DNA of 64,000 nt. Origin: Candidatus Poribacteria bacterium (GTDB taxonomy: Bacteria > Poribacteria > WGA-4E > WGA-3G). A program made the position numbers and the translations under genes. Within the stretch, counting starts at the first letter, position 1; each line of letters starts with the position of its first letter. Shown one piece after another: positions 43,335 through 52,785 of the stretch. The DNA is taken from positions 3,504,856 through 3,568,855 of the forward strand of contig OY282374.1 in the NCBI GenBank assembly GCA_958295815.1, written 5' to 3'. The notes under the pieces were generated by a model. It was not told the origin of the DNA and made no database searches. It was given only the letters and a program-made list of their open reading frames with translations.

Positions 43335-44804
43335 CTATTTAATATCACTTCGCATGAACCCTAACGAAGCCGCCATAAACAGAAGTAACATAAGTGATAC
43401 CAACAGCGTCAAATCCAACACCGCTCCTTTGAAAGCGATATCCAAGGTCAATTTATCTGAAAACTTAGGAATGCTATTAAAGGCAACCGGTTTTTGGGAT
43501 AGCCCTTCCTCTACAAGATAGACATGGTGACTTTCGTTGTCACCCCTATCCTCTGATCTGATGAAGTCAGCAAATTGGTGTCTATATCGCCGTGTTTGTT
43601 GAATAAACCTTTGATGTCTTGCGAATCCTGTACCAGCCAGAGATTCTAAGGCATATTTGTAGATAGCTGCCGGGGATAGTCGCGTAATTTGTTGCGTGAA
43701 CGTAACCTGGGCAAACTGCTTATTGAGGTGATCGTCATTGATGCTGCTTTTGGCATCAGCATGTTCGTTTAGATAGTCTGCCCACATCCGTATCACTTCA
43801 ATTTTAGGAGGTTTGTCGGAAGGCGACCCTGTTCGATAAAGTTTCTCCCCTGCTTTGTGCCGGTTATCAATTTCTTCTTCTTTGGCTTTCGTTATCCGAG
43901 AAATTTCGCTTCTTGAGGATACCTGCTTGAAACCGCTTGCTAATACTCCCATCGTATTTGGAATAAGTACCACAAACACGATCCAAATTAACAACAATGT
44001 CAGCAAACTACTTGATGAATTAGAAAATTGACTTGAAATAAACAGTCCGAGCCATAGGAATATTGAGATATAGATAGCGGAAGTAACAAAGATTATCCCA
44101 ACCCTTGCCCACTCGCTGCCGCTAAGCGACACTAAACTTGATGCACTGATGATCATTAAGTTCAGTAATATCCCAATAAACAAAGGAAGCAGAATTGTGA
44201 GAAACGCGCCGATGAATTTTCCCAGGAGCACGGTCGCACGTGATACAGAATTAGACATGAGCAAACTTAACGTCCCTGTTTCGCGTTCTCCAGAGATTGC
44301 ATCATAAGTGAACAGGATCGCCATAAAACTCATCACCAACCCGATAATGAACGCCCAGTCTAATTCCGTGAAATTGGGTAATGAGTCGTTTTTACGGGAC
44401 GTATCTTGTGGGTACTGAAGCCACCAGTTCGCTGACCAAGAGTAGTTAAATTTAAAATCCGGAGTGGTCTTACCGATGCCATAACTGCCACTGGATGCAC
44501 CCTCCACTCGCTTTGGTAAGTTGGCATCTTCACCCGTAGCGATGAAAGTTAATGGACTCGGAGGCTTGTACAGATTCCCTGGACCTTTTACTGCAAGTTC
44601 GCTTAGATTGCTGCTTTTCTTTTGTACGGACTCAACGGCTTTGTTGGTATCTTGGGAATATTCTGCTATCCTTCGCGGGTATTGACTGCTAACGAATATC
44701 ACGGCATTCATCACCATGAGTGCCATTACAAGGATCAGCGTGAGTACAAATCGAAAGCGTGTCAGATTATCAAGGATTTCCCGTATTGCTATGTGCCAGA
44801 TCAT
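43335..44804 (-). CDS. ABC-2 type transporter permease
   Basis: A 489-residue permease with about six membrane segments. The N-terminal segment (LTLILVMALMVMNAVIF) is followed by a long periplasmic region (about residues 40-145). The ABC-2 cytoplasmic signature is DAISGERETGTLSLLMSNSV and LLGKFIGAFLTI. A large soluble loop (about 310-440) precedes the last segment (LTLLVSLMLLLFMAASLGF). AAAGGAG lies before ATG 44804. It follows a paralogous permease by 33 bases; no ATPase gene is nearby. Confidence 0.85.
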   Translation of the reverse strand: MIWHIAIREILDNLTRFRFVLTLILVMALMVMNAVIFVSSQYPRRIAEYSQDTNKAVESVQKKSSNLSELAVKGPGNLYKPPSPLTFIATGEDANLPKRVEGASSGSYGIGKTTPDFKFNYSWSANWWLQYPQDTSRKNDSLPNFTELDWAFIIGLVMSFMAILFTYDAISGERETGTLSLLMSNSVSRATVLLGKFIGAFLTILLPLFIGILLNLMIISASSLVSLSGSEWARVGIIFVTSAIYISIFLWLGLFISSQFSNSSSSLLTLLLIWIVFVVLIPNTMGVLASGFKQVSSRSEISRITKAKEEEIDNRHKAGEKLYRTGSPSDKPPKIEVIRMWADYLNEHADAKSSINDDHLNKQFAQVTFTQQITRLSPAAIYKYALESLAGTGFARHQRFIQQTRRYRHQFADFIRSEDRGDNESHHVYLVEEGLSQKPVAFNSIPKFSDKLTLDIAFKGAVLDLTLLVSLMLLLFMAASLGFMRSDIK

Positions 44805-44837
44805 GTTGACTCCTTTGCCGGCAATCCAAGCCTTCCA

Positions 44838-46325
44838 CTATATCACGTCGTAGCGTAGAAATGAGATGAAAGCTCCCATGAAGAACAGGATATTTAATGC
44901 CGCGAGTATCATAATATCTAATGATGCCCGTTGTAGACTGCCACCGATACTTTCGTTCTGCTCCTTAAATCTGGGGATCCTGCTTAAATCAAAAGGTTCA
45001 TCGAATTGGGTCGTAAACCATCTACGTGAAGAAAATATTTTTTCGTCCCTCAAGTATTCAAGCCATTCACGGCGATACTGTCGCGTCTGTTCCATAAACT
45101 GCCAGAAACTCCCCAAATCTGTTTCTGCGAGAATTGCAGCGGCGTTGTAATAGACGGATGCCGGAGATATACGGGAGATGTTCAGTGCCAACAAAGACTG
45201 CCTATTCGGGCTTTTGTCGAGATATTCTTTGCGTATTTGCCAAATCTTATCTGCATATTGCGCACGGAGATTTTCCTTGAATCCGTAACTTTCTTGGGCA
45301 AAAGAGACGCCTTCTTCGCTCCGAAAACCACTGGCACTAACTGTCTCTCCACTGTCATAATCATTGACACCTGAAGACTCACCAGAACCACTTAAACTGG
45401 CGCGATCAAGAGGTTTCTCAACCCCCCGTTTCTTAAAATAATCTTTGACTTCAGCTCCATATTTCTTCCACTGTTCACCCGCTTGTTCTTTATAGGGTTC
45501 CTCCGATTGTATTGGACTTGCGTGTTCCACTAATAAAACTGCTAAATTCGGAACGATGAGAACGAAAAGCACCCAGACACACATTGAGAACATCAGGGTG
45601 ATAGAAGATCGGTGCGTTCGAGTGGAGAGGAAAAGTCCAATAAGAAAGAAGAGGGAAACGTAAAGCGTAGATACGAGGAAAATTAGCAATATCCGTCCCC
45701 AATCCGAACTACTGAAGGAGACATAAGGGGAAAATTGTATCACCAATAAGCCCGCCACAAAACTCGCAAGAAGTGGAAGAGAAATAGATACCATCCCAGC
45801 AATATATTTGCCCAAAAGCAGCATAGGTCTAGGAACCGCACAGGAGAGTGTTAATCCCAAGGTCCCCTCTTCCTTTTCTCGCGATATCGCGTCGTAAGCG
45901 AAAAGCAGCCCAAGCAGACTCATGACCACTTGGCAGATTATTGTGAAGTCGATGGAGGAAAAAATATTCAGATATGGGTTGTCAGAGCCGTGTTGTTCGG
46001 CAACGGCTGGTACATATCCGTGTGCCACCGTTACCGTATTTCCTTGTCTTTTATCCACGCCTTCGTTGAAAATACTGAGCAGTTCCGGTTTTCTATTACA
46101 CTTCAGTCTGCGAGTGAGTCCGAATTCAGAATATCGCGTTACCTTACTGATTTCATCTTCATTTTCTCGGATAGCTGTTTGATAACTTTGCAGTCGATCC
46201 TCGTAACCCCTGGTCAAAACGAAGAGATTCGTTACAATCAGGGAAAAATAGATAAGCAATCCCATCAGGAATCTAAAACTCAGGATATTTGCTGTTATTT
46301 CTCTTCTAACAATTGTCCAGAGCAT
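44838..46325 (-). CDS. ABC-2 type transporter permease
   Basis: A 495-residue paralogue of the next permease gene. ATG 46325 has a perfect AGGAGG 7 bases upstream and aligns with the partner's start (MLWTIVRREIT beside MIWHIAIREIL). The longer frame to 46397 would overlap the sigma gene and is not supported. Signature: DAISREKEEGTLGLTLSCAV and LLGKYIAGMVSISLPLLA. A long periplasmic or cytoplasmic loop carries a Gly/Ser-rich stretch (SLSGSGESSGVNDYDSG). The last helix is MILAALNILFFMGAFISFL. Probably dimerises with the paralogue; the ATP-binding subunit must come from elsewhere. Confidence 0.85.
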   Translation of the reverse strand: MLWTIVRREITANILSFRFLMGLLIYFSLIVTNLFVLTRGYEDRLQSYQTAIRENEDEISKVTRYSEFGLTRRLKCNRKPELLSIFNEGVDKRQGNTVTVAHGYVPAVAEQHGSDNPYLNIFSSIDFTIICQVVMSLLGLLFAYDAISREKEEGTLGLTLSCAVPRPMLLLGKYIAGMVSISLPLLASFVAGLLVIQFSPYVSFSSSDWGRILLIFLVSTLYVSLFFLIGLFLSTRTHRSSITLMFSMCVWVLFVLIVPNLAVLLVEHASPIQSEEPYKEQAGEQWKKYGAEVKDYFKKRGVEKPLDRASLSGSGESSGVNDYDSGETVSASGFRSEEGVSFAQESYGFKENLRAQYADKIWQIRKEYLDKSPNRQSLLALNISRISPASVYYNAAAILAETDLGSFWQFMEQTRQYRREWLEYLRDEKIFSSRRWFTTQFDEPFDLSRIPRFKEQNESIGGSLQRASLDIMILAALNILFFMGAFISFLRYDVI

Positions 46326-46372
46326 CCCATTGCCTCCTGTTACAACAGGCGATGATAACGTTTGTTTATCAT

Positions 46373-47641
46373 TTAAAAATTTTCGGTGACGCGCCACTTC
46401 TCAATAACCCTTTCACCGAGATAAACATGGTGATATTTGTATGTATACGTAGATCCAATCTGCAGAGGCAAGGATTCTTCTATTTTGCCTGGAACTCTGT
46501 ATTCAAATAGTTCCGCTTCCGTTGTGAGACCGTTGGCATGTTCGTAGCGCATTTTCACAAGTCCAATCCCGTTAGCAAACCACAAATAGCGTGTCCCGTT
46601 AACTGGATTGTCCCGTTTAAAATCTAACGCATATCGTTTACCGTCGACAGTCATGTGTGTATGTCCGTTCTTCTGTGAGTCTGGCACAGCATCACTAAGA
46701 ACACTTTTGTGTTTGAGGCACATCGGAAAGACTTCCGCGGAGGCTTGTATGTGTTCGTGTCCGTCTAAGGTTGTCTCTGCTTGTGAGTGCCATAAGCCTT
46801 CTTGTATCCAGGTCTTCCCTACGACTGTGGGATATTTGAGAAGGAAGGGTGTCATAGAAGTCCCCAAAAAGGTTGTTACCAGGTATTCAAATGGATTGTT
46901 TCCTACCCAACCGAAATTGTAATCAGTAAGTCCCAATTGAGCATCGGTTCTTTTTAAACCGCCGGTTCCTTTCCCTATTTCCTCGCCGTTTTCTTTAGTA
47001 ACACTAACGTTTATCCTGATGTTCCGTTCGGTTTTGGTCGCCTCGTTCAGTGTTGCGAAAATTTGGAAATCGTCAAGTCCTGATCGAACCAATAGCTCCT
47101 GTTTCTTTAATCGTTGCCGCGCTCGACTGAGCTGACTTTTAACAGTATTTGTACTTACACCTAAAAAAACTGCTATCTCTTCACAGGACATTCCATCGAA
47201 GTAGTGGAGGGTTATAACGGTGCGTTCGCTCTCCTGCAATTTAGCCAGCCATTTTTTGACAATTTCGCGTAATTCTTGCGTTGCTGCTTTAGTTTGTTCT
47301 CCGACGAGATATTGGGAATATGGATCATTATGTCTTGTGGCAATGTCTACATTCTCAGAAAGTTGGACGTTCAGGCGTTTCTCACGAAACCACGCAAGGC
47401 AGCAGCGTGTCGTAATGGCATTGAGCCATCCAGAAAATCGATGTGGATCTTTCAAAGTGACGAGTTTTTGGTGCGCTTTCAGAAAAGTTTCTTGGGTAAT
47501 ATCTTGAGCGATGTGGAAATCCCCGATTATTCGCCATGCAAGCGCGTGAACCTGTTTTTGGTGCTTTTCCACTAACATCGCGAAGGCTGATTCATCATCT
47601 GCAAGCGCGCGGTGAACCAACGCAACATCGTCATTTCTCAT
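46373..47641 (-). CDS. ECF-type sigma factor with long C-terminal extension
   Basis: A 422-residue protein from ATG 47641, which has AGGAGG 5 bases upstream; the frame back to 47686 lacks a site. Residues about 1-85 are sigma region 2 (ESAFAMLVEKHQKQVHALAW, DITQETFLKAH, RFSGWLNAITTRCC). Residues about 120-180 are region 4 (SERTVITLHYFDGMSCEEIA, GVSTNTVKSQLSRARQRLKK). The other 230 or so residues are beta-rich (TYTYKYHHVYLGERVIEKW at the end) with no membrane segment and resemble secreted beta-barrel lipoprotein domains. The two ABC-2 permease genes follow in the same direction, so it may control them or bind a ligand. Confidence 0.85.
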   Translation of the reverse strand: MRNDDVALVHRALADDESAFAMLVEKHQKQVHALAWRIIGDFHIAQDITQETFLKAHQKLVTLKDPHRFSGWLNAITTRCCLAWFREKRLNVQLSENVDIATRHNDPYSQYLVGEQTKAATQELREIVKKWLAKLQESERTVITLHYFDGMSCEEIAVFLGVSTNTVKSQLSRARQRLKKQELLVRSGLDDFQIFATLNEATKTERNIRINVSVTKENGEEIGKGTGGLKRTDAQLGLTDYNFGWVGNNPFEYLVTTFLGTSMTPFLLKYPTVVGKTWIQEGLWHSQAETTLDGHEHIQASAEVFPMCLKHKSVLSDAVPDSQKNGHTHMTVDGKRYALDFKRDNPVNGTRYLWFANGIGLVKMRYEHANGLTTEAELFEYRVPGKIEESLPLQIGSTYTYKYHHVYLGERVIEKWRVTENF

Positions 47642-47804
47642 CTGTGCCTCCTGATACAAACGAATCTGAATCCCAATGTTCAGCATCCGTCCGATTTTTC
47701 AACTTAGTGACGCGTATTGAAGAGAAAAGGTTGCATAATTCCGCAAGCTGACGAGTGAAAATGTGTTACGGGGAATAGTGTAAAATGTGAACTCGACATG
47801 AAAT

Positions 47805-48599
47805 CTAAACCGTATCCAAAAATCCCAACTCACGCAACCGATCAATCCAACGTTGCCGCTTTTCACTTCCCTCTGCGTTTGCGATCCAACGAGGATCGTA
47901 GAGCGAGGAACCCGGCCGGTTGAAGTGTTCTGGACTCTTCGCATTACTGCGCGCCCGATTGCGTGTCGCCGCATCTTCTTCAGGAGACTTTGGGTTATTA
48001 TAGTAAACCACAGTACACATTCGACGATCCTCGTTGCCACCCCAACTTGCGTGCCAGCACCGCATATCGAAAGCGACGACATCACCCGGTTCAGATCTGC
48101 AGACGTAACCCGGAACGTCACAAATCTCCAGTTCTAACGCATTCAAATTCTCACGTAGTTCATCATGCAATGATCTCATGTGAGACCCTGGAATCAGTCG
48201 CAACGCTCCGCTTTCCGCATCAACAGGTTCCAGATAATACGCAAATTTCACCCCGTAGCAATCCTGAGTCGGATCAGCACTATGGTCGGGGTGCCAATTG
48301 GTATTGCCAACATAACGGTTAGCATCCGAGACAACGAGAAAGACATCGTCGCCATAAAGTTGTTCTGCTACGTCGCAGAACCGGGGATCTTCTGGCAAAC
48401 TCATAAAAAATGGGGTCTCAGGTCCCATCATTGGCAGCCAATGTCGGTGTGTTCCATCAAATGGCGCATGATGATACGCTGCCTCCATCGCCGCTTCAAA
48501 CTCCTCGTGTATTGTGTTCAACTCGTCTTTGCTGAATACTTGCCGAAAAACCAAGAATCCCAAAGTGTGAAAGTGCTTGATTTGCTGTTCTGTGAGCAT
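47805..48599 (-). CDS. phytanoyl-CoA dioxygenase (PhyH) family protein
   Basis: A 264-residue Fe(II)/2-oxoglutarate dioxygenase. GGGAGG precedes ATG 48599. N-terminus LTEQQIKHFHTLGFLVFRQV is the common PhyH start. The triad is His and Asp of TNWHPDHSAD and the distal His of RCWHASWGG; ESGALRLIPGSHM and GDVVAFDMRCWHAS are typical. A neighbouring paralogue lies 24 bases upstream (48624-49823). The shared promoter and tandem arrangement suggest one operon of related but diverged oxygenases. Confidence 0.88.
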   Translation of the reverse strand: MLTEQQIKHFHTLGFLVFRQVFSKDELNTIHEEFEAAMEAAYHHAPFDGTHRHWLPMMGPETPFFMSLPEDPRFCDVAEQLYGDDVFLVVSDANRYVGNTNWHPDHSADPTQDCYGVKFAYYLEPVDAESGALRLIPGSHMRSLHDELRENLNALELEICDVPGYVCRSEPGDVVAFDMRCWHASWGGNEDRRMCTVVYYNNPKSPEEDAATRNRARSNAKSPEHFNRPGSSLYDPRWIANAEGSEKRQRWIDRLRELGFLDTV

Positions 48600-48623
48600 A
48601 ATATCCCTCCCAGTTTTATGGGA

Positions 48624-49823
48624 TTAAGAATCCGTTTCCCAACTGGTAATGAAATCTTCGACGCTAAAATCCGTAGGCATATCGTTTGGATTATACACAG
48701 ACATCCGTTGGAAACCAGGCTGACGCGTTTCCTCTGGAAGTTTCAGTTTTTCATCGAGTGACTGGAATTGTCGCCACAGTTCGGCTGTTTGTTCAGGGGT
48801 AAAGTGGTTTCCGAGATAAATAAGGTCTCGACCATTGCCCCACAGCGTCGCAGGATTGGCAGTTGTCCGCTTCAGTTGATACAATTTGTTAGCCAGCTTT
48901 GAAAGCATAATGACGCTCACCATTCGTTCGTCTGGTGAAGGATGCAGTGCCTCCAATTCAGCGCGGAATCGATACTTATCTCCACTGATGATGCTATGGA
49001 AGATAGCAGCGATCCGGTCGAATTCCTCAAAAAAGAGCGTATCCCATGCCTCAAACTGTTCTCGTGCCGGACTTGAGAGATGATGATAAAACCCCGGCTC
49101 CCAGTGTCGCCAGTGAACGTTGGGCAGTGCCGCAAATCCAAATGGACGGTAACCCGGATGAAGTGTCCGCCGCATCTTACTACTGTAATAACTTCCCCAG
49201 TGCAACAGCAGATGTGTGTACACGACGCCATCACCAGCATTCAATTCGACAGGCATTCCATCAGGCAATGGAACGGACGGATTTTCTGCAAGTTGATTGC
49301 GTTCCACTTCGGTGTTGATTCGACGATGGCTGCGAGGGACGATCCAGAACACACTGTCGTCGTACAAGGCGATGTTCCACTGAAGATAACTTGGACCGTG
49401 ATGTTCCATATTTGAAATCATTCCGCGCAGTGGCGCAGGTTCACCCGGACCAACGTCGCGATGCCAATGCATCGGACCGGCGTCGCGGCTCCCACTGCAA
49501 ATGCAAGCGAATTGATGTGGCACAACGTGTTCTGCTGCCATTAGCTGCTGGCTGACACCCAACGTATTCTCGTGAAGCAAAAATTCGATTGCTGAGGCAG
49601 ACTTTTCGTCGCAATCCTTGTCAAATTGCAAACGCGGTTGCGCAGAACTCTCCCAATCACCACCTTGCGGATCACTCGGGAAACGCTGTTGTGCGGAGAT
49701 CTCCTTTCTCCGATTGACCATGTGTTCGATACTACGACGCAGCGGTTCAAGTTCTGCTTTCGGCACGATCCCTCGCAGAATGTTATAACCTTCATCTTTG
49801 AATTGTTGCCGGTCGACTTGCAT
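48624..49823 (-). CDS. phytanoyl-CoA dioxygenase (PhyH)-like protein, long form
   Basis: A 399-residue relative of PhyH. GAGGAG precedes ATG 49823. N-terminus QQFKDEGYNILRGIVPKAEL matches the family. The iron ligands are His and Asp of PMHWHRDVGPGE with the distal His in LLLHWGSYYSSKMRR, whose Arg would bind 2-oxoglutarate. YDDSVFWIVPRSHRR is the conserved mid-strand. About 130 extra C-terminal residues are helical and of unknown use. It is followed by the shorter paralogue and preceded by a 2-hydroxyacid dehydrogenase gene. Confidence 0.82.
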   Translation of the reverse strand: MQVDRQQFKDEGYNILRGIVPKAELEPLRRSIEHMVNRRKEISAQQRFPSDPQGGDWESSAQPRLQFDKDCDEKSASAIEFLLHENTLGVSQQLMAAEHVVPHQFACICSGSRDAGPMHWHRDVGPGEPAPLRGMISNMEHHGPSYLQWNIALYDDSVFWIVPRSHRRINTEVERNQLAENPSVPLPDGMPVELNAGDGVVYTHLLLHWGSYYSSKMRRTLHPGYRPFGFAALPNVHWRHWEPGFYHHLSSPAREQFEAWDTLFFEEFDRIAAIFHSIISGDKYRFRAELEALHPSPDERMVSVIMLSKLANKLYQLKRTTANPATLWGNGRDLIYLGNHFTPEQTAELWRQFQSLDEKLKLPEETRQPGFQRMSVYNPNDMPTDFSVEDFITSWETDS

Positions 49824-49850
49824 GATGTGCTCCTCTTCCCGACGAAGGTG

Positions 49851-50876
49851 TTATCTGGCTAACTTCTGTTGTAGTTTTGGACTATCTATAACGTCTCGGT
49901 TGACAACATACGACGGGATTTGCCCAGAAGCCACATTAATGATACTCCCACATGCGCTCTTAGCATTACCTTCAAAACATTCATCCGTCCAACAGATACT
50001 GTGTGGTGTTACGATAACATTGTCCAAAGTCAAGAGCGGATCATCGTCGCTAATCGGTTCTTGTTCAAAGACATCAAGCCCTGCCCCTTGGATCTGGCGG
50101 TTCTGGAGTGCTTCTGTAAGTGCCTTTTGGTCAACGATTGGACCGCGAGCAGTGTTAATCAGATAAGCCGTCGGCTTCATCAGCCCAATACGTTTCGCAT
50201 CGACGAGTCCACGCGTCTGTTCATTCAATGGGCAGCAGACACACACAAAATCAGCGGTTTGCATCAAGGTATCCAAGTCAACAAGTTCTACACCGACCTC
50301 TGCTGCTTCAGCGTCTGTAACGTATGGGTCGTAGGTAATATGGCGCATTCCAAAAGGTTTCGCCAGTTTGAACGCCTCTTTTCCAATATTGCCCATACCG
50401 ACGAGTCCCAGTGTTCTACCAACGAGCCCCATTCCCCTATAGTTTTGCGTATTCCGCCAACCACCTGCACGGATGAGTCGATCCTTTATCAACAACATAT
50501 GGCTCAGAGATAGCACAAAGGTCATAATAGAGGTGGCAACAGGACGGCGAACACCATCGGGCGCGATTGTCAGCATCACACCGTTCTCGGTACAGGCTTC
50601 TACATCCACCTTATCGTATCCGACCCCAAACCGAGCGATGACAGACAGTCTGTCAGCACCTGTGAATGTGTCTGCTGTGATACCCGCACCCAATACTAAG
50701 AGCGCATCATAATCCTGCACCTGTGTTGCCTCTAATGCCGGTGTGTTCTCTGCAATATATTCCCAATGCAGACCGGCTCCGTCAAGAAGTGGACCGGCGA
50801 CATCGTCTAAATCAGACGTGCCATCGGGTCCCAAAAAGTCACGCGTGATACCTACGCGAAATACAGATTTATCCAT
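49851..50876 (-). CDS. D-isomer 2-hydroxyacid dehydrogenase
   Basis: A 341-residue NAD-dependent dehydrogenase. ATG 50876 has AGGA 7 bases upstream; the longer start at 50882 would be TTG. The Rossmann motif is LVGRTLGLVGMGNIGKEA, with the acidic/tyrosine region DPYVTDAEA. Catalytic Arg is in LINTARGPIVDQ, Glu in GLDVFEQEPIS, and His in NVIVTPHSICWTDE. It is of phosphoglycerate-dehydrogenase or glyoxylate-reductase type, but substrate is not evident. It lies 27 bases upstream of the PhyH pair and probably heads that operon. Confidence 0.88.
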   Translation of the reverse strand: MDKSVFRVGITRDFLGPDGTSDLDDVAGPLLDGAGLHWEYIAENTPALEATQVQDYDALLVLGAGITADTFTGADRLSVIARFGVGYDKVDVEACTENGVMLTIAPDGVRRPVATSIMTFVLSLSHMLLIKDRLIRAGGWRNTQNYRGMGLVGRTLGLVGMGNIGKEAFKLAKPFGMRHITYDPYVTDAEAAEVGVELVDLDTLMQTADFVCVCCPLNEQTRGLVDAKRIGLMKPTAYLINTARGPIVDQKALTEALQNRQIQGAGLDVFEQEPISDDDPLLTLDNVIVTPHSICWTDECFEGNAKSACGSIINVASGQIPSYVVNRDVIDSPKLQQKLAR

Positions 50877-50928
50877 TTGCAATTCCTATTTATCGTGAAT
50901 TATAGAAGTAAGTAGACTTTTCATTAAC

Positions 50929-51037
50929 CTGTGGGAGAGGTTTCTAACTGTGATTCTTTTATAGTCACCGCTGCTGGTTAGGTTTCCAACCTCGTCCCCA
51001 ACTGCTTCTTACCAACAACTTATAACCAAAAACTAAG
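50929..51037. repeat. cluster of dispersed intergenic repeats
   Basis: CTGTGGGAGAGGTTTCTAAC (50929-50948), CTGGTTAGGTTTCCAACCTC (from 50974) and TTACCAACAACTTATAACCA with AAAACTAAG (51009-51037). All three have relatives elsewhere in the window. Confidence 0.6.
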
Positions 51038-51056
51038 CACCCTATTTAAAACACAT

Positions 51057-52784
51057 CTACTCCGCTGCAAGCCATGCGTCTCGGATATATTTCCAACCGA
51101 CTGGTGGGAGACGGAGATTCTGGACTTTTCTGTCAATAACCAAGAGTCGTTGGGCATGTGCCAGCGGCACCCACGGCACATCTCTGTGAAAGATTGCCTG
51201 TGCTTGTTGATAAAGTTGGACCCGTTCGTCTCGAAAGACGCTTGTCCTTGCACGTTCCAACACATCTTGCATCTCATCGCTTCGATAAAACGCAATATTA
51301 AGTGCAGGTTTCTCGGCCGTCGTTTTGCTCAAAAGATAGTAGAAAAAGTTGTCAGGGTCGCCTCCGGCAATCCATCCTAACATTGCCATATCATGCTCCC
51401 CTGTTTCTGTTCTCTCCAGATAAGGTCTCCAGTCATCAGTCACAATGCTTGCCTCAATACCGATGTTACGGAGTTCGGCTTGAAGGACTTCCGCAAGCGC
51501 AAGACCATCTGGAATATAGGGGCGCGGCACAGGCAATGCCCAGAGGGTAGTCTCAAAACCGTTAGGATAGCCTGCCTCCGCAAGCAGCTGTTTCGCCAGT
51601 TCAGGATCGTAAGCATAATCCTCAATGGAATCGTCGTAACTCCACAGAGTCGGCGGAATCGGACCCTTCGCCGGGATCGCCAAGCCCTGATAGAGTTGTT
51701 CAACGATCACTGTCTTATTAATCGCATGGTTTATTGCAAGCCGTACCCTGAGATCGTCGAACGGTGGCTTCTCCATGTTCATTGCCAAGTAACCGACGTT
51801 CAGACTTAACTGACTGAGGAGTTCAAGCCCTGGATTCCCCTGAATCAGCGGGATGTCGTCCGGATTTGGGAATTCCATTGCGTGAATGTTGCCTGCCTGG
51901 AGTTCCATAAGCCGCACAGAATTATTCGGAATAGAACGGAAGATGAGCCTGTCTAATGCCGGCTCTCCTGACCAATGGGCGTTGTTCGCATCGAGAACAA
52001 TTTGGTCGTTCCTGTCCCATTGAACGAACTTGAAAGGTCCTGTCCCTATTGGGTTGTTCCCAAAGTCTTCAGCAAAGTGCGCAACCGCTGCCGGACTCAC
52101 GATTGAAAATTCAGTCCCTGCCATTGTACTGAGGAACGGTGCGTATGGCGATTTGAGTTCTATTTGCACTGTAAACGCATCTATTGCAACGATCTGGCTG
52201 ATAAATTCTTCGTAAATACTCCCCGATATCGCATTCGGGCGGTTCAGCGAAAAGACGACTGCATCCGCTGTAAACGGGGTCCCGTCGTGAAATTGAATGC
52301 CTTGTCGAAGGCGAAATATCCACGTTAATCCATCTGCAGAACCGTGCCACGTTTCTGCCAAAGCAGGTTCGATGTCAGTTGTATCATCTCTATATTGGAC
52401 GAGTGTATCATAAATCATATCACAGACTTTCGCCGATTCGCCGTCAAGAACTTGCGACGGGTCAAGTGTAATAGAATCACCACCACGTCCGAAGATAAGG
52501 GTGTTACCTGTAGGTGTAACCGCTGGAGTGCCACCACCGATAATGTTAGCCACGAAGACCAAGTCTAAGATATTTACAGTCCCGTCGCCATTGACATCAG
52601 GGTTCGGCACCTGCGTTGCGTTGATGCTCTTGCCAAACTGCGAAACGATGAACGTCAAGTCAAGGATATTCACAGCACCATCGCCATTGACATCACCCAT
52701 GACTTGTGCGTCTTGTGCGGTGCTACCCATTGAGAGTATGAGTGATAAAACGAGTATTAGTGCTGAAAAGGCTATTTTTTTCAT
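51057..52784 (-). CDS. dockerin-fused ABC transporter substrate-binding protein, family 5
   Basis: A 575-residue exported protein. Signal peptide MKKIAFSALILVLSLILSMG. Residues about 28-90 hold two dockerin-type calcium loops (GDVNGDGAVNILDLTFIVSQ and PDVNGDGTVNILDLVFVANI). The rest is a family-5 (oligopeptide/nickel type) solute-binding protein: TLIFGRGGDSITLDPSQVLD, LAETWHGSADGLTWIFRLRQ, IQFHDGTPFTADAVVFSLNR and NPIGTGPFKFVQWDRND. Tandem paralogues lie at 52786-54324 and 54512-56104, which lack the dockerin. No permease or ATPase genes adjoin. The dockerin suggests anchoring or docking, but no cohesin is seen here. Confidence 0.88.
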   Translation of the reverse strand: MKKIAFSALILVLSLILSMGSTAQDAQVMGDVNGDGAVNILDLTFIVSQFGKSINATQVPNPDVNGDGTVNILDLVFVANIIGGGTPAVTPTGNTLIFGRGGDSITLDPSQVLDGESAKVCDMIYDTLVQYRDDTTDIEPALAETWHGSADGLTWIFRLRQGIQFHDGTPFTADAVVFSLNRPNAISGSIYEEFISQIVAIDAFTVQIELKSPYAPFLSTMAGTEFSIVSPAAVAHFAEDFGNNPIGTGPFKFVQWDRNDQIVLDANNAHWSGEPALDRLIFRSIPNNSVRLMELQAGNIHAMEFPNPDDIPLIQGNPGLELLSQLSLNVGYLAMNMEKPPFDDLRVRLAINHAINKTVIVEQLYQGLAIPAKGPIPPTLWSYDDSIEDYAYDPELAKQLLAEAGYPNGFETTLWALPVPRPYIPDGLALAEVLQAELRNIGIEASIVTDDWRPYLERTETGEHDMAMLGWIAGGDPDNFFYYLLSKTTAEKPALNIAFYRSDEMQDVLERARTSVFRDERVQLYQQAQAIFHRDVPWVPLAHAQRLLVIDRKVQNLRLPPVGWKYIRDAWLAAE

Positions 52785-52785
52785 A

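Noticed and set aside
46325..46397. Longer start for the upstream ABC-2 permease, overlapping the sigma gene
   Set aside because: The ATG at 46325 has a perfect AGGAGG and aligns with the paralogue; the upstream extension has neither.
48180..48761. 193-codon plus-strand ORF across two PhyH genes
   Set aside because: It spans the junction of two real minus-strand genes, which have motifs and ribosome sites; it has neither.
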